DNA of 64,000 nt. Source: VFMC01 sp963791635 (GTDB lineage Bacteria > Actinomycetota > Acidimicrobiia > Acidimicrobiales > Ilumatobacteraceae). Where the stretch lies: assembly GCA_963791635.1 (NCBI GenBank), contig CAWBTC010000005.1, positions 868,001 to 932,000 on the forward strand. The letters are read 5' to 3'. Numbering within the stretch: the first letter of the stretch is position 1; each line of letters opens with the position of its first letter. Shown here one piece after another: positions 15,998 to 27,146 of this stretch. The notes under the pieces were generated by a model, which worked only from the letters and a program-made list of their open reading frames with translations, did not search any database and was not told the origin of the DNA. The position numbers and the translations under genes are program-made.

Positions 15998-17575
15998 GTG
16001 ACCGAGACCTCTCAGGACGACGCCGCAGCCACGGGCGGAGCAGGCACGCGACGCAGCGGCCGGCAGCGCAACGTCGGGGTTCGCAACCGCCTGCCCGAGC
16101 AGTTGCCGTTCGGTCAGCCACGCATGCGGCTGAATCACACCGAGGTCGTCTCCGAGGACGAGATCGAAGCGATCCACGAGGCATCGCTGACGATCCTCGA
16201 ACGCATCGGCATGGAGTTCTTCTGCCCGGAAGCGCGCAGCATCATGCGCGAGGCCGGCGCCGAGATCGACGAGTCGAACGGGCGAGTGCGCTTCGGTCGC
16301 GAGCTCGTCGTGTCGAGCGTCGCAAAGGCGCCGTCGGAGTTCACCCTCCACAGCTGGAACCCGGCCCACAACCTGCAGATCGGGGGCCGTTGGCTCGCGT
16401 TCGGCACCGTTGGCAGCGCCCCCCACTACATCGGTCGCGATGGCGTGCGCCGCACCGGCGATCGGGAGGGGTTCCGGGATCTCCTGCGTCTCGCCCAGAT
16501 GTTGAACACCGTCCACTTCATCGGGGGCTACCCCGTGGAGCCGGTCGACATCCACCACTCGGTGCGTCACATCCACGCCGCTCACGACGTGTTGACCCTC
16601 ACCGACAAGTCGCTGCACTGCTACAGCCTCGGTCGCCAGCGCAACCGTGACGTGCTCGAGATGGCGCGCATCGCTCGCGGGATCGATCACCACACCCTGC
16701 TCCGTGAGCCCTCGGTGTTCTCGGTGGTGAACTCGAACTCGCCGTTGCGTCTCGACACGCCGATGTCGCAGGGCATGATCGAGTTCGCCCGACACAACCA
16801 GCCGATCGTCATGACTCCGTTCACGCTCGCCGGCGCGATGGCTCCGATCACGCTCGCTGGCGCGCTCGCCCAGCAGAATGCCGAGGCGCTCGCCGGGATC
16901 ACCTTCCTGCAGTGCATCAACCCCGGTACGCCCGTCGTCTACGGCGGGTTCACGTCGAACGTCGACATGCAGTCTGGTGCGCCGGCGTTCGGTACGCCGG
17001 AGTACGTGCGCACCGCCATGATCGGCGGCCAGCTCGCCCGCCGGTACGCCGTGCCGTACCGCAGCTCGAACGTGTGCGCCGCAAACGCCCTCGACGCCCA
17101 GGCTGCGTACGAAAGCGTGTTCTCGTTGTGGGGAAGCGTGATGGGCGGCGTCAACTTCATGATGCACGGCGCTGGGTGGATGGAGGGTGGTCTCCACGCG
17201 AGCCTCGAGAAGATGGTCCTCGACGCCGACCTGCTGCAGATGGTGACCCGGATGATGGAACCGGTCGTGATCGATCCAGCGAGCTTTGCGATCGACACGA
17301 TCGAAGAGGTCGGCCCCGGTGGACACTTCTTCGGCACCCAGCACACGCAGGACCGCTTCCGCACTGCGTTCTACAAGCCGCTGATCTCCGACTGGCGCAA
17401 CTACGAGAGCTGGCAGGAGGCGGGCAGCCCACAGGCGCCCGACAAGGCCAAGGCGCTCGTCGCGAGGTTCCTCGACGCATACGAAGCCCCCGCGATGGAC
17501 CCGGCCGTGCGCGAGGAACTCGACGCCTTCGTCGCTCGCCGCGTCGCCGAGGGTGGCGTCGCCACTGATTTCTGA
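15998..17575 (+). CDS. MttB-family (trimethylamine/betaine:corrinoid) methyltransferase 1, non-pyrrolysine
   Basis: 525 residues from GTG 15998. TIM-barrel methyltransferase transferring a methyl group from a quaternary or tertiary amine to a cob(I)alamin-bound corrinoid protein. Family features: SLTILERIGMEFFCPEARSIMREAGAEID, PGTPVVYGGFTSNVDMQSGAPAFGTPEYV, MMHGAGWMEGGLHASLEKMV, and the C-terminal GPGGHFFGTQHTQDRFRTAFYKP. No in-frame amber codon, so it belongs to the non-Pyl group (MtgB, MtpB, MtcB relatives); substrate cannot be assigned. A TAGTGT -10 box lies about 8 nt before GTG, suggesting a leaderless transcript. Followed after 53 nt by a DMGDH-like gene, a likely next demethylation step. 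Its corrinoid partner is probably the gene at 63223. Confidence 0.9.
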   Translation: MTETSQDDAAATGGAGTRRSGRQRNVGVRNRLPEQLPFGQPRMRLNHTEVVSEDEIEAIHEASLTILERIGMEFFCPEARSIMREAGAEIDESNGRVRFGRELVVSSVAKAPSEFTLHSWNPAHNLQIGGRWLAFGTVGSAPHYIGRDGVRRTGDREGFRDLLRLAQMLNTVHFIGGYPVEPVDIHHSVRHIHAAHDVLTLTDKSLHCYSLGRQRNRDVLEMARIARGIDHHTLLREPSVFSVVNSNSPLRLDTPMSQGMIEFARHNQPIVMTPFTLAGAMAPITLAGALAQQNAEALAGITFLQCINPGTPVVYGGFTSNVDMQSGAPAFGTPEYVRTAMIGGQLARRYAVPYRSSNVCAANALDAQAAYESVFSLWGSVMGGVNFMMHGAGWMEGGLHASLEKMVLDADLLQMVTRMMEPVVIDPASFAIDTIEEVGPGGHFFGTQHTQDRFRTAFYKPLISDWRNYESWQEAGSPQAPDKAKALVARFLDAYEAPAMDPAVREELDAFVARRVAEGGVATDF

Positions 17576-17628
17576 TCCGGATCATCGGGTCGATCGACAC
17601 AACGACAAGTTCAAGGGGTTCGACACGC

Positions 17629-20089
17629 ATGGCAATGAAGTCATCGGCACAGGTCGTGGTGATCGGCGGCGGCGTCGTGGGCGCCAGCGTGCTGTACCAC
17701 CTCACGAAGGCCGGCTGGACCGACGTGGTGCTGCTCGAGCGCAAGCAGCTCACCGCAGGCTCCACGTGGCATGCCGCCGGCGGCATGCACACGCTCAACG
17801 GCGATCCCAACGTCGCTCGTCTGCAGCAGTACACGGTGAACCTGTACAAGGAGATCGAGGCCGAGAGCGGTCAGAGCTGCGGTATCCACCTCCCCGGTGG
17901 CATCCAACTCGCCGACACGCCGGAGCGCCTCGACTGGCTGCGAATGGCCCAAGCGCGCGGTCGCTACCTCGGCATGCACATGGAGATCATCTCCACCGCT
18001 GAAGCCAAGCAGCTCAACCCGCTGCTCGAGGAGAAGTTCTTCGTCGGCGCCCTCTACGACGAGGACGAGGGCTCGGTCGACCCGTACGGCGTCACCCACG
18101 CCTACTCGATCTGCGCCCGCAATCGTGGTGCCGAGGTGTACCTCGAGACCTGGGTGACCGGTCTCGGCCAGCGCCAGGACGGCACGTGGGACGTGATCAC
18201 CGATCGCGACCACACCATTCACGCCGAGCACGTCGTCAACGCCGGCGGTCTGTGGGCGCGTGAGGTCGGCAGGATGGCCGGGCTCGAGCTGCCCGTGCTG
18301 GCCATGGAGCACCACTACTTGATGACCGAGCCGATGCCGGAGGTGATCGAGTACAACGAACGCAACGGTCGCGAGCTCCCGCACATGATCGACTTCGCCG
18401 GTGAGATCTACGCTCGCCAGGAGGGTCAATCGATCCTCCTCGGCACGTATGAGCAGGACAACCGCCCGTGGGCGCCGAAAGAGACCCCGTGGGACTTCGT
18501 GTTCCAGCTCCTCCCCCACGATCTCGACCGCATCGCCCCCGAGCTGGAGAAGGCCTTCGAGCACTTCCCGCTCGTCGGCAAGGCCGGCATCAAGAAGTTC
18601 GTCAACGGCCCGTTCACCTTCAGCCCTGACGGCAACCCGCTCGTCGGCCCGATCAAGGGCATGCGCGGGATGTGGATGGCCAACGCCGTCATGGCCGGCC
18701 TGTCGCAGGGTGGCGGTGTGGGCCTCAGCCTCGCCGAGTGGATGGTCAACGGCGACCCGGGCGCCGACATCTGGGCGATGGACGTCGCCCGCTACGGCGA
18801 CTACGCCACGCTCGCCTATACCAATGCCAAGGTCCGCGAGAACTACTCACGCCGGTTCCGGATCACGTTCCCGAACGAGGAACTGACCGCTGCTCGCCCG
18901 CTGCACACCACGCCGATCTACGACCGGCTCACCGAGCACAACGCGGTGTGGGGTGCGGGCTTCGGCCTCGAGCATCCGCTGTGGTTCCAGAAGCCGGGCC
19001 TCGAGCCGGCCGAGGACGTGACGTTCTACCGGTCGAACGCGTTCGACGTCGTGGCCGAGGAGAGCCGGGCGGTTCGTCGAGCGCGTCGGCCTCAGCGAGG
19101 CCTCGAACTTCGCCAAGTACAAGGTGAGTGGTGACGGATCGGCGGCATGGCTGCAAGGCCTGTTCACCAACTCGCTCCCGAAGATCGGGCGCACCAACCT
19201 CACTGCGATGCTGAACCCGCACGGCAAGATCGTCGGTGAGTTCTCCGTCAGTCGTATCGGCGCGGACGAGTTCTTCATCTTTGGTTCGCAGGCGGCTGAG
19301 GTGCACCACCCACGGTGGTTCCTCGCGCACCTGCCGGTGGGCTCTCCGATCCGGTTCGAGGTGCTGTCGCTCTCGATGGTTGGCCTCACCGTGGCCGGAC
19401 CGCGTTCGCGTGATGTGCTGCAGAAGCTGACCGACACCTCGCTCGCGACGAAGGACTTCCCGTTCATGGCGTTCCGCCGGGCGAACCTCGGCATGGCGCC
19501 GGTGTGGCTCAGCCGGATGACGTACTCGGGCGACCTCGGGTACGAGATCTGGATGCAGCCGGAGAACCAGCGCTCCTTGTTCGACCTCATTTGGGACGCC
19601 GGCCAGGAGTTCGACATGCGCCTGTTCGGCTTCCGGGCGCTGATCACGATGCGGCTCGAGAAGAGCTTCGGAACCTGGTTCCGCGAGTACCGCCCGATCT
19701 ACACCCCGCTCGAGGCAGGCATGGACCGTGTGCTCAAGTTCGATCATGACTTCATCGGCCGCGAGGCCGTGGAAGCCGAGATCGCGGCCGGTGGTCCGCA
19801 GCGCAAGCTCGTGATGTTCGCCGTCGATGTCGATCCCGAGGCACCGGCCGACGTGCTCGGTGACGAGCCGGTGTGGCACGACGGCGAGGTGGTCGGCTGG
19901 GTCACCTCAGGTGGGTACGCGCACTACTCGGGTGTGTCGCTCGCGCTCGGCTACATCCCCACCTCGCTCGCCACCTCTCAGGGCGGCTCCAAGAGCGGCT
20001 TCGAGATCGAGATCATCGGCCGCCGCCGTCCGGCAACGCTGCGCCATGAACCCGTCCTCGACCCCGCAGGCCTGAGAATGCGCGCCTGA
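17629..20089 (+). CDS. dimethylglycine/sarcosine dehydrogenase-like FAD-folate enzyme 1 (one frameshift)
   Basis: Oxidatively removes an N-methyl group and transfers the C1 unit to tetrahydrofolate. N-terminal FAD domain: VVVIGGGVVGASVLYHLTKAG and TAGSTWHAAGG, whose His is the covalent FAD site in DMGDH proteins; then FAO_M and, from about residue 480, a GcvT domain (FAKYKVSGDGSAAWLQGLF, GPRSRDVLQKL, LEAGMDRVLKFDHDFIGREA, VGWVTSGGYAHYSGVSLALGYIP). About 820 residues, DMGDH length. One extra base near 19068 (after VVAEES) splits it into two frames; the continuation RFVERVGLSEASNFAKY is fully conserved. Probably one operon with mttB 1. Confidence 0.9.
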
Positions 20090-20099
20090 GCACCCGCGC

Positions 20100-20176
20100 C
20101 TGACCCAACGTCGCCCACCCGAGTCCCACACCCCCACCCGAGTCCCACGCCTACACCCGAGTCCCACGAGGTCGAT
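20100..20176. repeat. short direct repeats CACCCGAGTCCCAC
   Basis: Three near-identical copies of CACCCGAGTCCCAC (about every 20 bp) follow the DMGDH-like gene and lead into a large hairpin. Non-coding. Confidence 0.8.
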
Positions 20177-20218
20177 CCGAGTGCCAGCGGCCACCCCGGG
20201 GTGGCGTGTGGCACTCGG
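20177..20218. terminator. large nested inverted repeat
   Basis: CCGAGTGCCA (20177-20186) pairs with TGGCACTCGG (20209-20218), and inside them CCACCCC pairs with GGGGTGG. The 42-bp palindrome lies between the DMGDH-like gene and the nitroreductase gene. No T-run follows, so either a factor-assisted terminator or a REP-like element. Confidence 0.6.
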
Positions 20219-20262
20219 GTGGTCAGGTGTGCGCTCCGCACCGTGACACTACGGTCGGCGAC

Positions 20263-20916
20263 ATGAACGTCGTCGACGCAGTGAACCAGCGCTCTTCCAT
20301 CCGTGACTTCCTCGACACGACGATCGACGACCAGGTGCTGCGCGATCTGCTCAGCGACGCGGCACGGGCGCCGAGCGGCGGCAACGTGCAGCCGTGGCGC
20401 ATCTACGTGGTCAACGGCCCGTCGATGACCCGACTCCGTGAGTACCTGCCTGGCCAGGCGCCGGTCGAGGCTCCGGAGTACGACATCTATCCGAAGGCGC
20501 TCACCGAGCCGTATCGCACGAACAGGTTCGTCATCGGCGAGCAGATGTATGCCCTGTTGGGCATCCCCAGGGAGGACAAGTCCGCTCGGCTCGCCCAGTT
20601 CGCACGCAACGGCGACTTCTTCGGTGCGCCGGCGGCCCTGTTCTGCTTCGTCGACCGCCAGATGGGGCCGCCCCAGTGGAGCGACCTCGGCATGTTCTTG
20701 CAGACGTTCATGCTGCTCGCGGTCGAGCGCGGCCTGGCCACTTGTGCCCAGGAGTACTGGTCGGTCCGTCACGATGCGATCAGTCGTTTCGTCGGCGCCC
20801 CAGCGGAGGAGATGTTGTTCTGCGGGATGTCCGTCGGCCATCCCAACCCCGACGCTCCGGTGAACTCGCTCCGTGCCGAGCGGATGCCGCTCGAGGAGTG
20901 GGCCCGCTTCGTGTGA
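20263..20916 (+). CDS. nitroreductase-family FMN oxidoreductase
   Basis: 217 residues. FMN-binding N-terminus typical of the family: VNQRSSIRDFLDTTIDDQVLRDLLSDAARAPSGGNVQPWRIYVV, and C-terminal GLATCAQEYWSVRHDAISRFVGAPAEEMLFCGMSVGHPNPDAPVN. Reduces nitro groups or quinones with NAD(P)H in characterised relatives; substrate here unknown. ATG 20263 is about 7 nt after a TACGGT -10-like box, another leaderless candidate. Confidence 0.9.
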   Translation: MNVVDAVNQRSSIRDFLDTTIDDQVLRDLLSDAARAPSGGNVQPWRIYVVNGPSMTRLREYLPGQAPVEAPEYDIYPKALTEPYRTNRFVIGEQMYALLGIPREDKSARLAQFARNGDFFGAPAALFCFVDRQMGPPQWSDLGMFLQTFMLLAVERGLATCAQEYWSVRHDAISRFVGAPAEEMLFCGMSVGHPNPDAPVNSLRAERMPLEEWARFV

Positions 20917-20962
20917 CGATCCGATCGTCCTGGCCGGTCTCGCCTGAAACCTCGCCTGCTGG

Positions 20963-22771
20963 TCAAGAGCGGTAGGCCGACGCCTGGATCCTGAACAGCG
21001 ATGCGTACTGACCGTCACGCGCCATGAGCTCCTCGTGGCTCCCCACTTCTGCCACCTTGTTGCCGTCGAGCACCACGATCACGTCAGCCATCCGTACGGT
21101 GGAGAACCGGTGCGAGACCAACACCGTCACCCGCCCGGCGCCGGTATCGGCCCGGGCGGCCTCTGCGAAGCGCTCGAACAGCGCATGTTCGGTTTCGGCG
21201 TCGAGGGCCGCAGTCGGTTCGTCGAGCACGAGCAGCAGGGGCTCGTCACGCATGAATCCACGAGCCAGGGCGAGCTTCTGCCACTGCCCGAAGCTCACCT
21301 CGGCGCCCCCATCCCACGTCGGTCCGAGTTGGGTGTCGAGGCCGTGCGCGAGCCGATCGATCACGTCGTGCGCGCCGGCCCGCTCGATCGCGGTCTCGGC
21401 CGCGGGTCGTTCGTCGAGGCGCGGCAGGTGGCCGAGGCCCACCGTCTGCTGGGCGGGCAGCTCGAATCGGAAGAAGTCCTGGAATGCGCCGGCCAGACGC
21501 TCACGCCACTGATCGGTGGCGATCTCGGCGAGCTCGATGCCATCGATGGTGATCCGACCATCGGTCGGCGCGTACATGCGTGCCAGCAGCTTCACCAAGG
21601 TGCTCTTGCCGGCACCATTCTCCCCCACCACCGCCACCACGGTGCCAGCGGGGAGGAGCAGATCGACGTCGTCGAGCACCAGACGGTCGGTGCCTGGGTA
21701 GGCGAACGACACATGCTCGAACCTGATGCCGTCGACGAGTCGATGTGGTGCTACGGCGCCATCGTGCAGATCGCGAGCGGCCGCATAGTCCTCGAGCCAC
21801 ACGAGCCGCCGGGAGGCGTCGAGCCAGAAGCCGCGGAGAAAGCCGAGCTCGTCGGCAGTGGCGCCGATGTACGCCGACAGGCGCGTGCCCGCTGCCATCA
21901 CCAGCACCACATCAGCAACGCCACGCTCGAGCCCGGCGGCCACGAACACCACAGCCGCCACGTAGCCCAGCCCGAATACGGCCCACACGCCCGAATGCCA
22001 CAACGCGGTCGACAGACGCACCTTCGCCACCGGGCGGTACCAGCGGTCATAGGCCTCGCGACGTTCTCGTCGAACCCAGTCCTCGGTGCCGGTGACCCGT
22101 ACTTCCTTGCTCGGTGCCGCCATCGTGCCGAGCACGAACAGGTGCCGGCTGAGGCGGGTGTTGGAGATCACCGACTCCTCCACCCGCCGCTCGACCGCCG
22201 GCCTCCAGGTGGACGTCACGAACGCGGGAACCGCGCCGAGGAGCAGCAACACGAGGGCTGGGTGCACCGTGGCCAACAGGAAGCCGGTGATCACCAACCT
22301 GAACGCCCAGCCCAGCGTGGTGAACAACGACATGAACATGTGGTCGAGCGCGAACACCTGGTCGCGCAACATCGCGAGGCGATCGAGATGCTCGGGACGC
22401 TCGTGGTGCTCGATCGTCGGTACCGATGCCTGCAGCCGCGCGACGTGCGACTCCAGCGCGATTGCGATGCGATCGCGAAAGCGCCGCTGCACGCGCTGTG
22501 ACAGCACACCCAGATACCACGTGGCCGTCGAGCTGATCGCGAGTCCGACAGCAGCGATCGTGACTCTGGTGTCCTTGCCGTCGACGATGCCGCCCACCAG
22601 CAGGCTGAGCCACAGCGCGAGCAGTGCGTCAGGCAACATCATCAGCAGGGCGAGGCCGAGCGACAGCAGCAGCAACCGCGGCTCGGCCCGCAGACCCAGT
22701 TGGAAGGTTCGCCACAGGGAGTGGAACGCTTTGGGAAGGTCGTCGTCGGGGCGATGCTCAGAGCCGCTCAC
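20963..22771 (-). CDS. ABC exporter half-transporter B (membrane + ATPase)
   Basis: 602 residues: N-terminal transmembrane domain of the exporter type (LLLLSLGLALLMMLPDALLALWLSLLVGGIV onward) fused to an ATPase: Walker A VVGENGAGKSTL, Walker B LLLVLDEPTAALD, H-loop SHRF. The signature motif is AEVSFGQWQ instead of LSGGQ, a degenerate form common in one half of asymmetric heterodimers. Start GTG/ATG 22771 overlaps the preceding half-transporter by 14 nt, so the two probably pair. Cargo unknown. Confidence 0.88.
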   Translation of the reverse strand: MSGSEHRPDDDLPKAFHSLWRTFQLGLRAEPRLLLLSLGLALLMMLPDALLALWLSLLVGGIVDGKDTRVTIAAVGLAISSTATWYLGVLSQRVQRRFRDRIAIALESHVARLQASVPTIEHHERPEHLDRLAMLRDQVFALDHMFMSLFTTLGWAFRLVITGFLLATVHPALVLLLLGAVPAFVTSTWRPAVERRVEESVISNTRLSRHLFVLGTMAAPSKEVRVTGTEDWVRRERREAYDRWYRPVAKVRLSTALWHSGVWAVFGLGYVAAVVFVAAGLERGVADVVLVMAAGTRLSAYIGATADELGFLRGFWLDASRRLVWLEDYAAARDLHDGAVAPHRLVDGIRFEHVSFAYPGTDRLVLDDVDLLLPAGTVVAVVGENGAGKSTLVKLLARMYAPTDGRITIDGIELAEIATDQWRERLAGAFQDFFRFELPAQQTVGLGHLPRLDERPAAETAIERAGAHDVIDRLAHGLDTQLGPTWDGGAEVSFGQWQKLALARGFMRDEPLLLVLDEPTAALDAETEHALFERFAEAARADTGAGRVTVLVSHRFSTVRMADVIVVLDGNKVAEVGSHEELMARDGQYASLFRIQASAYRS

Positions 22772-24594
22772 GGATCACCTCCCGACCGTCATCGTCGTAC
22801 TCCGGCTCCGAGGTGTCGAGCGCGAAGCGCGATGCCTGCAGATCGAACATCGCCCGGTAGCGCCCACCGAGCGCCATCAGCTCGTCGTGACTCCCGAGTT
22901 CCACCACGCTGCCGGCTTCCATCACGCAGATCCGGTCGGCACGGCGCACTGTGGAGAACCGATGTGAGATCAGCACGGTCGTCGTCTGCCGCGCTGCGGC
23001 GAGGACACGCTCGAAGATCTCCGCTTCGCCACGAACATCGAGTTGCGCCGTGGGCTCGTCGAGCAAGAGCACGCCTGCTCCGGCTTTCACGGCGCACAAG
23101 GCGCGGGCGAGTGCGATGCGCTGCCATTGGCCGCCTGAGAGGTCGGTGCCGCCTGGGTAGCCCTTCGACAGGATCGTGTCGAGGTCACCATCGGCCAGAT
23201 CGCTCGCACCGGCCTCCGCCAGAGCGGCTCGGATCATGTCGTCAGGTGCGCCACCCGGCGCCACGTTCACCCTCAGCGACATCTCGAAGCGGACGAAGTC
23301 CTGGAAGACCGCAGTGACATGTCGCCGCCACGCTCGCGGATCGAAGTCGGTGAGCGGAACGCCGTCCACCTCGATCACTCCCGAGGTGGGGTCGTAGAGG
23401 CGGCACAGCAGCTTCGCGAGCGTGGTCTTCCCGGCACCGTTGACGCCGACGATCGCGATCGACGACCCTGCGGGGATCGAGAGGTCGAAGCCGTCGAGCA
23501 CGGCCCTGCCCTCTGCGTAGGCGAACGACACGTCCCTGAACCGGAGCTCGGCTGCGCCCGGACGCCGATCGGCACCTCGGCCAGGCCGGAGAGCACCGGC
23601 CGCGCCGACCGCGGCCTCGAGCCGCTCGAGCGCGGCGACGGGCGCGGAGGCACCGTCGAGCGCCCAGTTCAGCCCACCGAAGGCCAACGCGGCGACGCCG
23701 ATCGCCGCCTGCACGAACACCACCACGCGGCGCAGTGGAGAGCTCACCGTCGATCGAAGCCCGGGCGATCATCCAGAACACGAACACATTGCCGGCGATC
23801 ACGATCGCAAGACAGGCGGCGACGGACTTCTCCCGGAGACGAGTGGCCTGGAACTGCAGGTCGTACAGCCGGGTGCGAGTGGTGACGAAGCGATCGATCA
23901 CCCAGCCGGCCAGGCCGAAAAGGCGGAGCTCCTTGCCCGGCGCAGCATCGACGGCCAGGCGGTAGGCGTAGTCGGCGTGGCGTTGGGCGTTGCGCACCTC
24001 GTCGGTGTTGCGGTCCTTCCAGACGCCGCTTTCGCGCAGCAGCCAGTGAGTTGACCCCCACGCGAAGAGCAGGACGAATGGCGCCCACCAGGCAAAGCCG
24101 AACAACAGCGTGCTCGCGGCAACGCCGATCACCAGTTGCATCAAACCGTTGGCGACGAAGTCCATCGAGATCGACAGTGGCGGTCCCATCATGCCGAGAT
24201 CGAAATCGCGAGCCATGGCCAGATCGGCGGCAAGGTCGGCACGCTCGAGGTGGCCGAGTCCCGGCTGCTCCACGCACGCAGTCATCAGCCGTTCGTAGAG
24301 ATGGTCGGCCATGCGGCTCCCGAGGTTGGCGCTCACCAGTTGATGGAGCGGGTGGAGGACCATCGACAGGGTGAACATCACGCCGGTGAGCGCCAACGGA
24401 CCGACGAGAGACGTGTCGCGATCCACGGCGTCCACCAACCAGCCGAACGCCACCGACACGCCCGCTGGCACGACGCCGCGCAGCACGACCAAAGTCCACC
24501 AGGCGGTCGCCCAGCCCGGCGCCGCCCGGTGCAACGCCCGGAAGAACCGCCATTCCTGCCGCTGTCGAAGCCTCCCCAGCACCTGATCGACCAT
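22758..24594 (-). CDS. ABC exporter half-transporter A (membrane + ATPase; one frameshift)
   Basis: About 610 residues after repairing a frame break near 23738 (ARASIDGELS then PLRRVVVFVQAAIGVAAL). Six-helix exporter membrane domain followed by an ATPase with Walker A IVGVNGAGKTTL, canonical signature TDLSGGQWQRIALARAL, Walker B GVLLLDEPTAQLD and SHRFSTVR. Start ATG 24594 has GGGGAG 4-5 nt upstream. Canonical partner of the following gene with the degenerate signature. Confidence 0.88.
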
Positions 24595-24617
24595 ACTCCC
24601 CTGCCTCGTCCCTCGAT

Positions 24618-24931
24618 GTTCTGGTCGCGAGTTGCCGCAACAACCGCAACGACTCGCGACCAGATCGCTGCAGCCAGCAGGACTCGTTCGCCTGCGCTGG
24701 GTTCTGGTCGCGAATCGTTGCGGGTTGCGCAGGAAGTCGCGACCAGAACGTCGTTGGAGAGAGTCGGATTCCGTCGCGGGATTCGCAGGGACGATCGTGC
24801 GGGGATTGGCGCGTTCGCCGTGCAGGGTTCTGGTCGCGAATCGTTGCGGGTTGCGCCGGAAGTCGCGACCAGAACGTTGTTGAAGGAGTCGGATTCCGTC
24901 GCGGGATTCGCGGGACGATCGTGCGGGGAAT
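24618..24931. repeat. intergenic block of three palindromes within a 126-bp direct repeat
   Basis: TTCTGGTCGCGA pairs with TCGCGACCAGA(A) three times: 24619-24664, 24702-24748 and 24828-24874, each with a loop of about 23 nt. The last two copies lie in a longer direct repeat (about 105 bp nearly identical, 24700-24805 and 24826-24929, period 126 bp) that also contains AGTCGGATTCCGTCGCGGG. This fills the 368-bp gap between the exporter and the sarcosine oxidase operon; no coding potential seen. Confidence 0.9.
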
Positions 24932-24962
24932 GGTTTGCTGGCTGGGTTAGTGTTCGCCCACT

Positions 24963-27146
24963 ATGCGTTTCGCGCTCGATGACCAGCCGATCGACTACGT
25001 CGATGGCGATTCGGTGGCCGTAGCGGTGGTTCGGTCGGGACAACACCCGCAGCACGGAGGCGCCCTGTGCCTCACCGGCGACTGTGGCAGTTGCTCGGCC
25101 GATGTCGACGGCGTGCCCTTCACCCGCACGTGCCTCACCCCGGCTCGGCCAGGACAACGCGTGCGGCGGCACCCTGCTGTCGGTGGTCCGCCACTACAAC
25201 TCGACCCGCCGAAGAACCCCGTGCAGTCGCCGGTGCACGTCGACGTGCAGGTACGTCGCCGTCACGTCGATGTCACCGTGATCGGTGCCGGCGACTCGGG
25301 CACTGCCGAAGCCGAGCGGTTGCGTGCCGCAGGCCGCGAAGTGCTCGTACTCGACTCCGGAAACGGCGACGACGTCGTCGGTGTCTATCCAGGACCGCTC
25401 GTCGTGGTGCGTACTCCTCAGCACATGCTCCACGTGCACGCACACGAGGTGGTGATCGCCACTGGTGCTGCCGAGATCCACCCGGTGTGCGAGGGCAACA
25501 TGCTGCGCGGCATCGTCCTCGCCGGTGCGGCAGCTCAACTCATCGAGCGCGGCGTCGATCTCGGCACCACGGTCACCGTCGACATCGACCGAGCTGGCGC
25601 GCTTCGAGGGCAGCGACGGCAAGGTCACTCATGTCGTGTTCATCGACGGTCGCACCGAGGCATGTGACACCGCGGTCGTCACCAGTCGAACGAAGGCGCC
25701 GCGCGACCTGCTCGCCCGGATGGTGAGCGATCCCAACGTCCGCGTCGTCGGTCCGGCGGCGCAGCGTTCGACCTCCCGCCGGCACCGACCGACGGCTTCG
25801 TCTGCCCGTGCTCGAAGATCACCGTCGGCGACCTGCAGATGGTGTGGGACAAGGGCTTCCAGCACCTCGAGCTCGTGAAGCGCGCCGCGCTGTGCGGCAC
25901 CGGCACGTGCCAGGGCGGGGTGTGCATGCCGCACCTCCGCTCGTTCGTCAGCGACCGACAGGGCGTGGAGGCAGCGCCGTTCACCGGCCGCCCGGCCTCG
26001 CGGCAACTCACCATCGCCGAGGCGGCGGCCGACGTGTTCCTCGATCCGTTCCGCCGGAGCGCCCTGCACGACGAGCACCTGAAGCTCGGCGCACAGATGG
26101 ACCGCTTCGGCGGTTGGTGGCGTCCGTGGAACTACGGCGACTTCATGCGCGAGTACTGGGCGGTCCGCGAAGGCGTGTCGCTCGGCGACGTGTCGACGCT
26201 CGGCAAGATGATCGTCACCGGACCCGACGTGGTCGAGGCGCTCGAACGCCTCTACCCCACCACGATCGCCGACATCCGTCCCGGTCGCAGCCGGTACGTG
26301 CTGCTGCTCAACGAGCGCGGCCACCTCATCGACGACGGCATGGTGTGTCGGGAGCCCACTGAGAACGGGATCGATCGGTTCGTGCTCACGTTCACCTCTG
26401 GCGGCGCAGCGTTCGCCGAGGCGTGGGTGCGCGACTGGATCGACACCTGGGGCCTCGACGTGCAGGATCATGGACCGCACGATCTCCCATGGTGCGATCA
26501 ACGTCACCGGCCCGCTCGCCGGGCCACTGCTGCAGCGGATGGGGGTCGCCGGAGCCACCGAAGTTCCTCCAGCACCGCCACGCCGACCGTCGCCGGCATC
26601 GACTGCCACATCATGCGCCTGTCGTTCACCGGTGAGGCCAGCTTCGAGCTGCACCACCCGGTCGCGCACTCGGTCGAGCTGTGGCGAGCGCTGATGGAGG
26701 CCGGCCGCGACATGAACATCACGCCTCACGGCCTGCAGGCACTGTTCGCGCTCCGCCTCGAGAAGGGTCACGTGATCGTGGGCATGGACACCGAGCTCGA
26801 TTCAACACCGCGGCGGTTGAACATGGACTGGGCGGTGAAGATGGACAAGCCCGACTTCGTCGGCCGCACCGCCCTTGCCCGTACCACCGATCTGCCCGAC
26901 CACCGACGTCTGTTCGGCTTCACCATGGACGGCGCCGCTCCCACTGAGGGCGCGCCGATCTACGTCGGTGACCGCATCGTCGGCCACGTGGCGTCGACGT
27001 TCACCTCGCCGATCATCGGCAAGGCCGTGATGCTGGGTTGGCAGAAGCACTCCCCGTGGGCCGACACCGTCACGATCGACGGACGAACGGCCACGGTGAC
27101 CCACACCCCGTTCTACGATCCGGAGGGTGCACGTGCACGCGCCTGA
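24963..27146 (+). CDS. soxA: sarcosine oxidase alpha subunit-like (several frameshifts)
   Basis: Large subunit of heterotetrameric sarcosine oxidase: NAD-binding and folate-dependent module that turns sarcosine-derived C1 into methylene-THF. Domains in order: N-terminal [2Fe-2S]-like region (CLTGDCGSCSADVDGVPFTRTCLTPARPGQ), pyridine-nucleotide fold (VTVIGAGDSGTAEAERL, YPGPLVVVRTPQHMLHVHAHEVVIATGAAEIHPVC), a cysteine-rich BFD-like patch (CPCSKITVGDLQ...CGTGTCQGGVCMPHL), then GcvT (EYWAVREGVSLGDVSTLGKMIVTGPD ... LRLEKGHVIVGMDTE). Frame breaks near 25595, 25765, 26475, 26545 and 26582. ATG 24963 follows a TAGTGT -10 box by about 10 nt. Confidence 0.88.

Noticed and set aside
15722..17344. 540-residue minus-strand open frame opposite mttB 1
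   Set aside because: Antisense shadow of a strongly supported MttB gene; composition typical of reverse-frame translation.
24618..24931. CRISPR array
   Set aside because: Units are too few and too long, the spacing is irregular, and the 'spacers' are themselves repeated.
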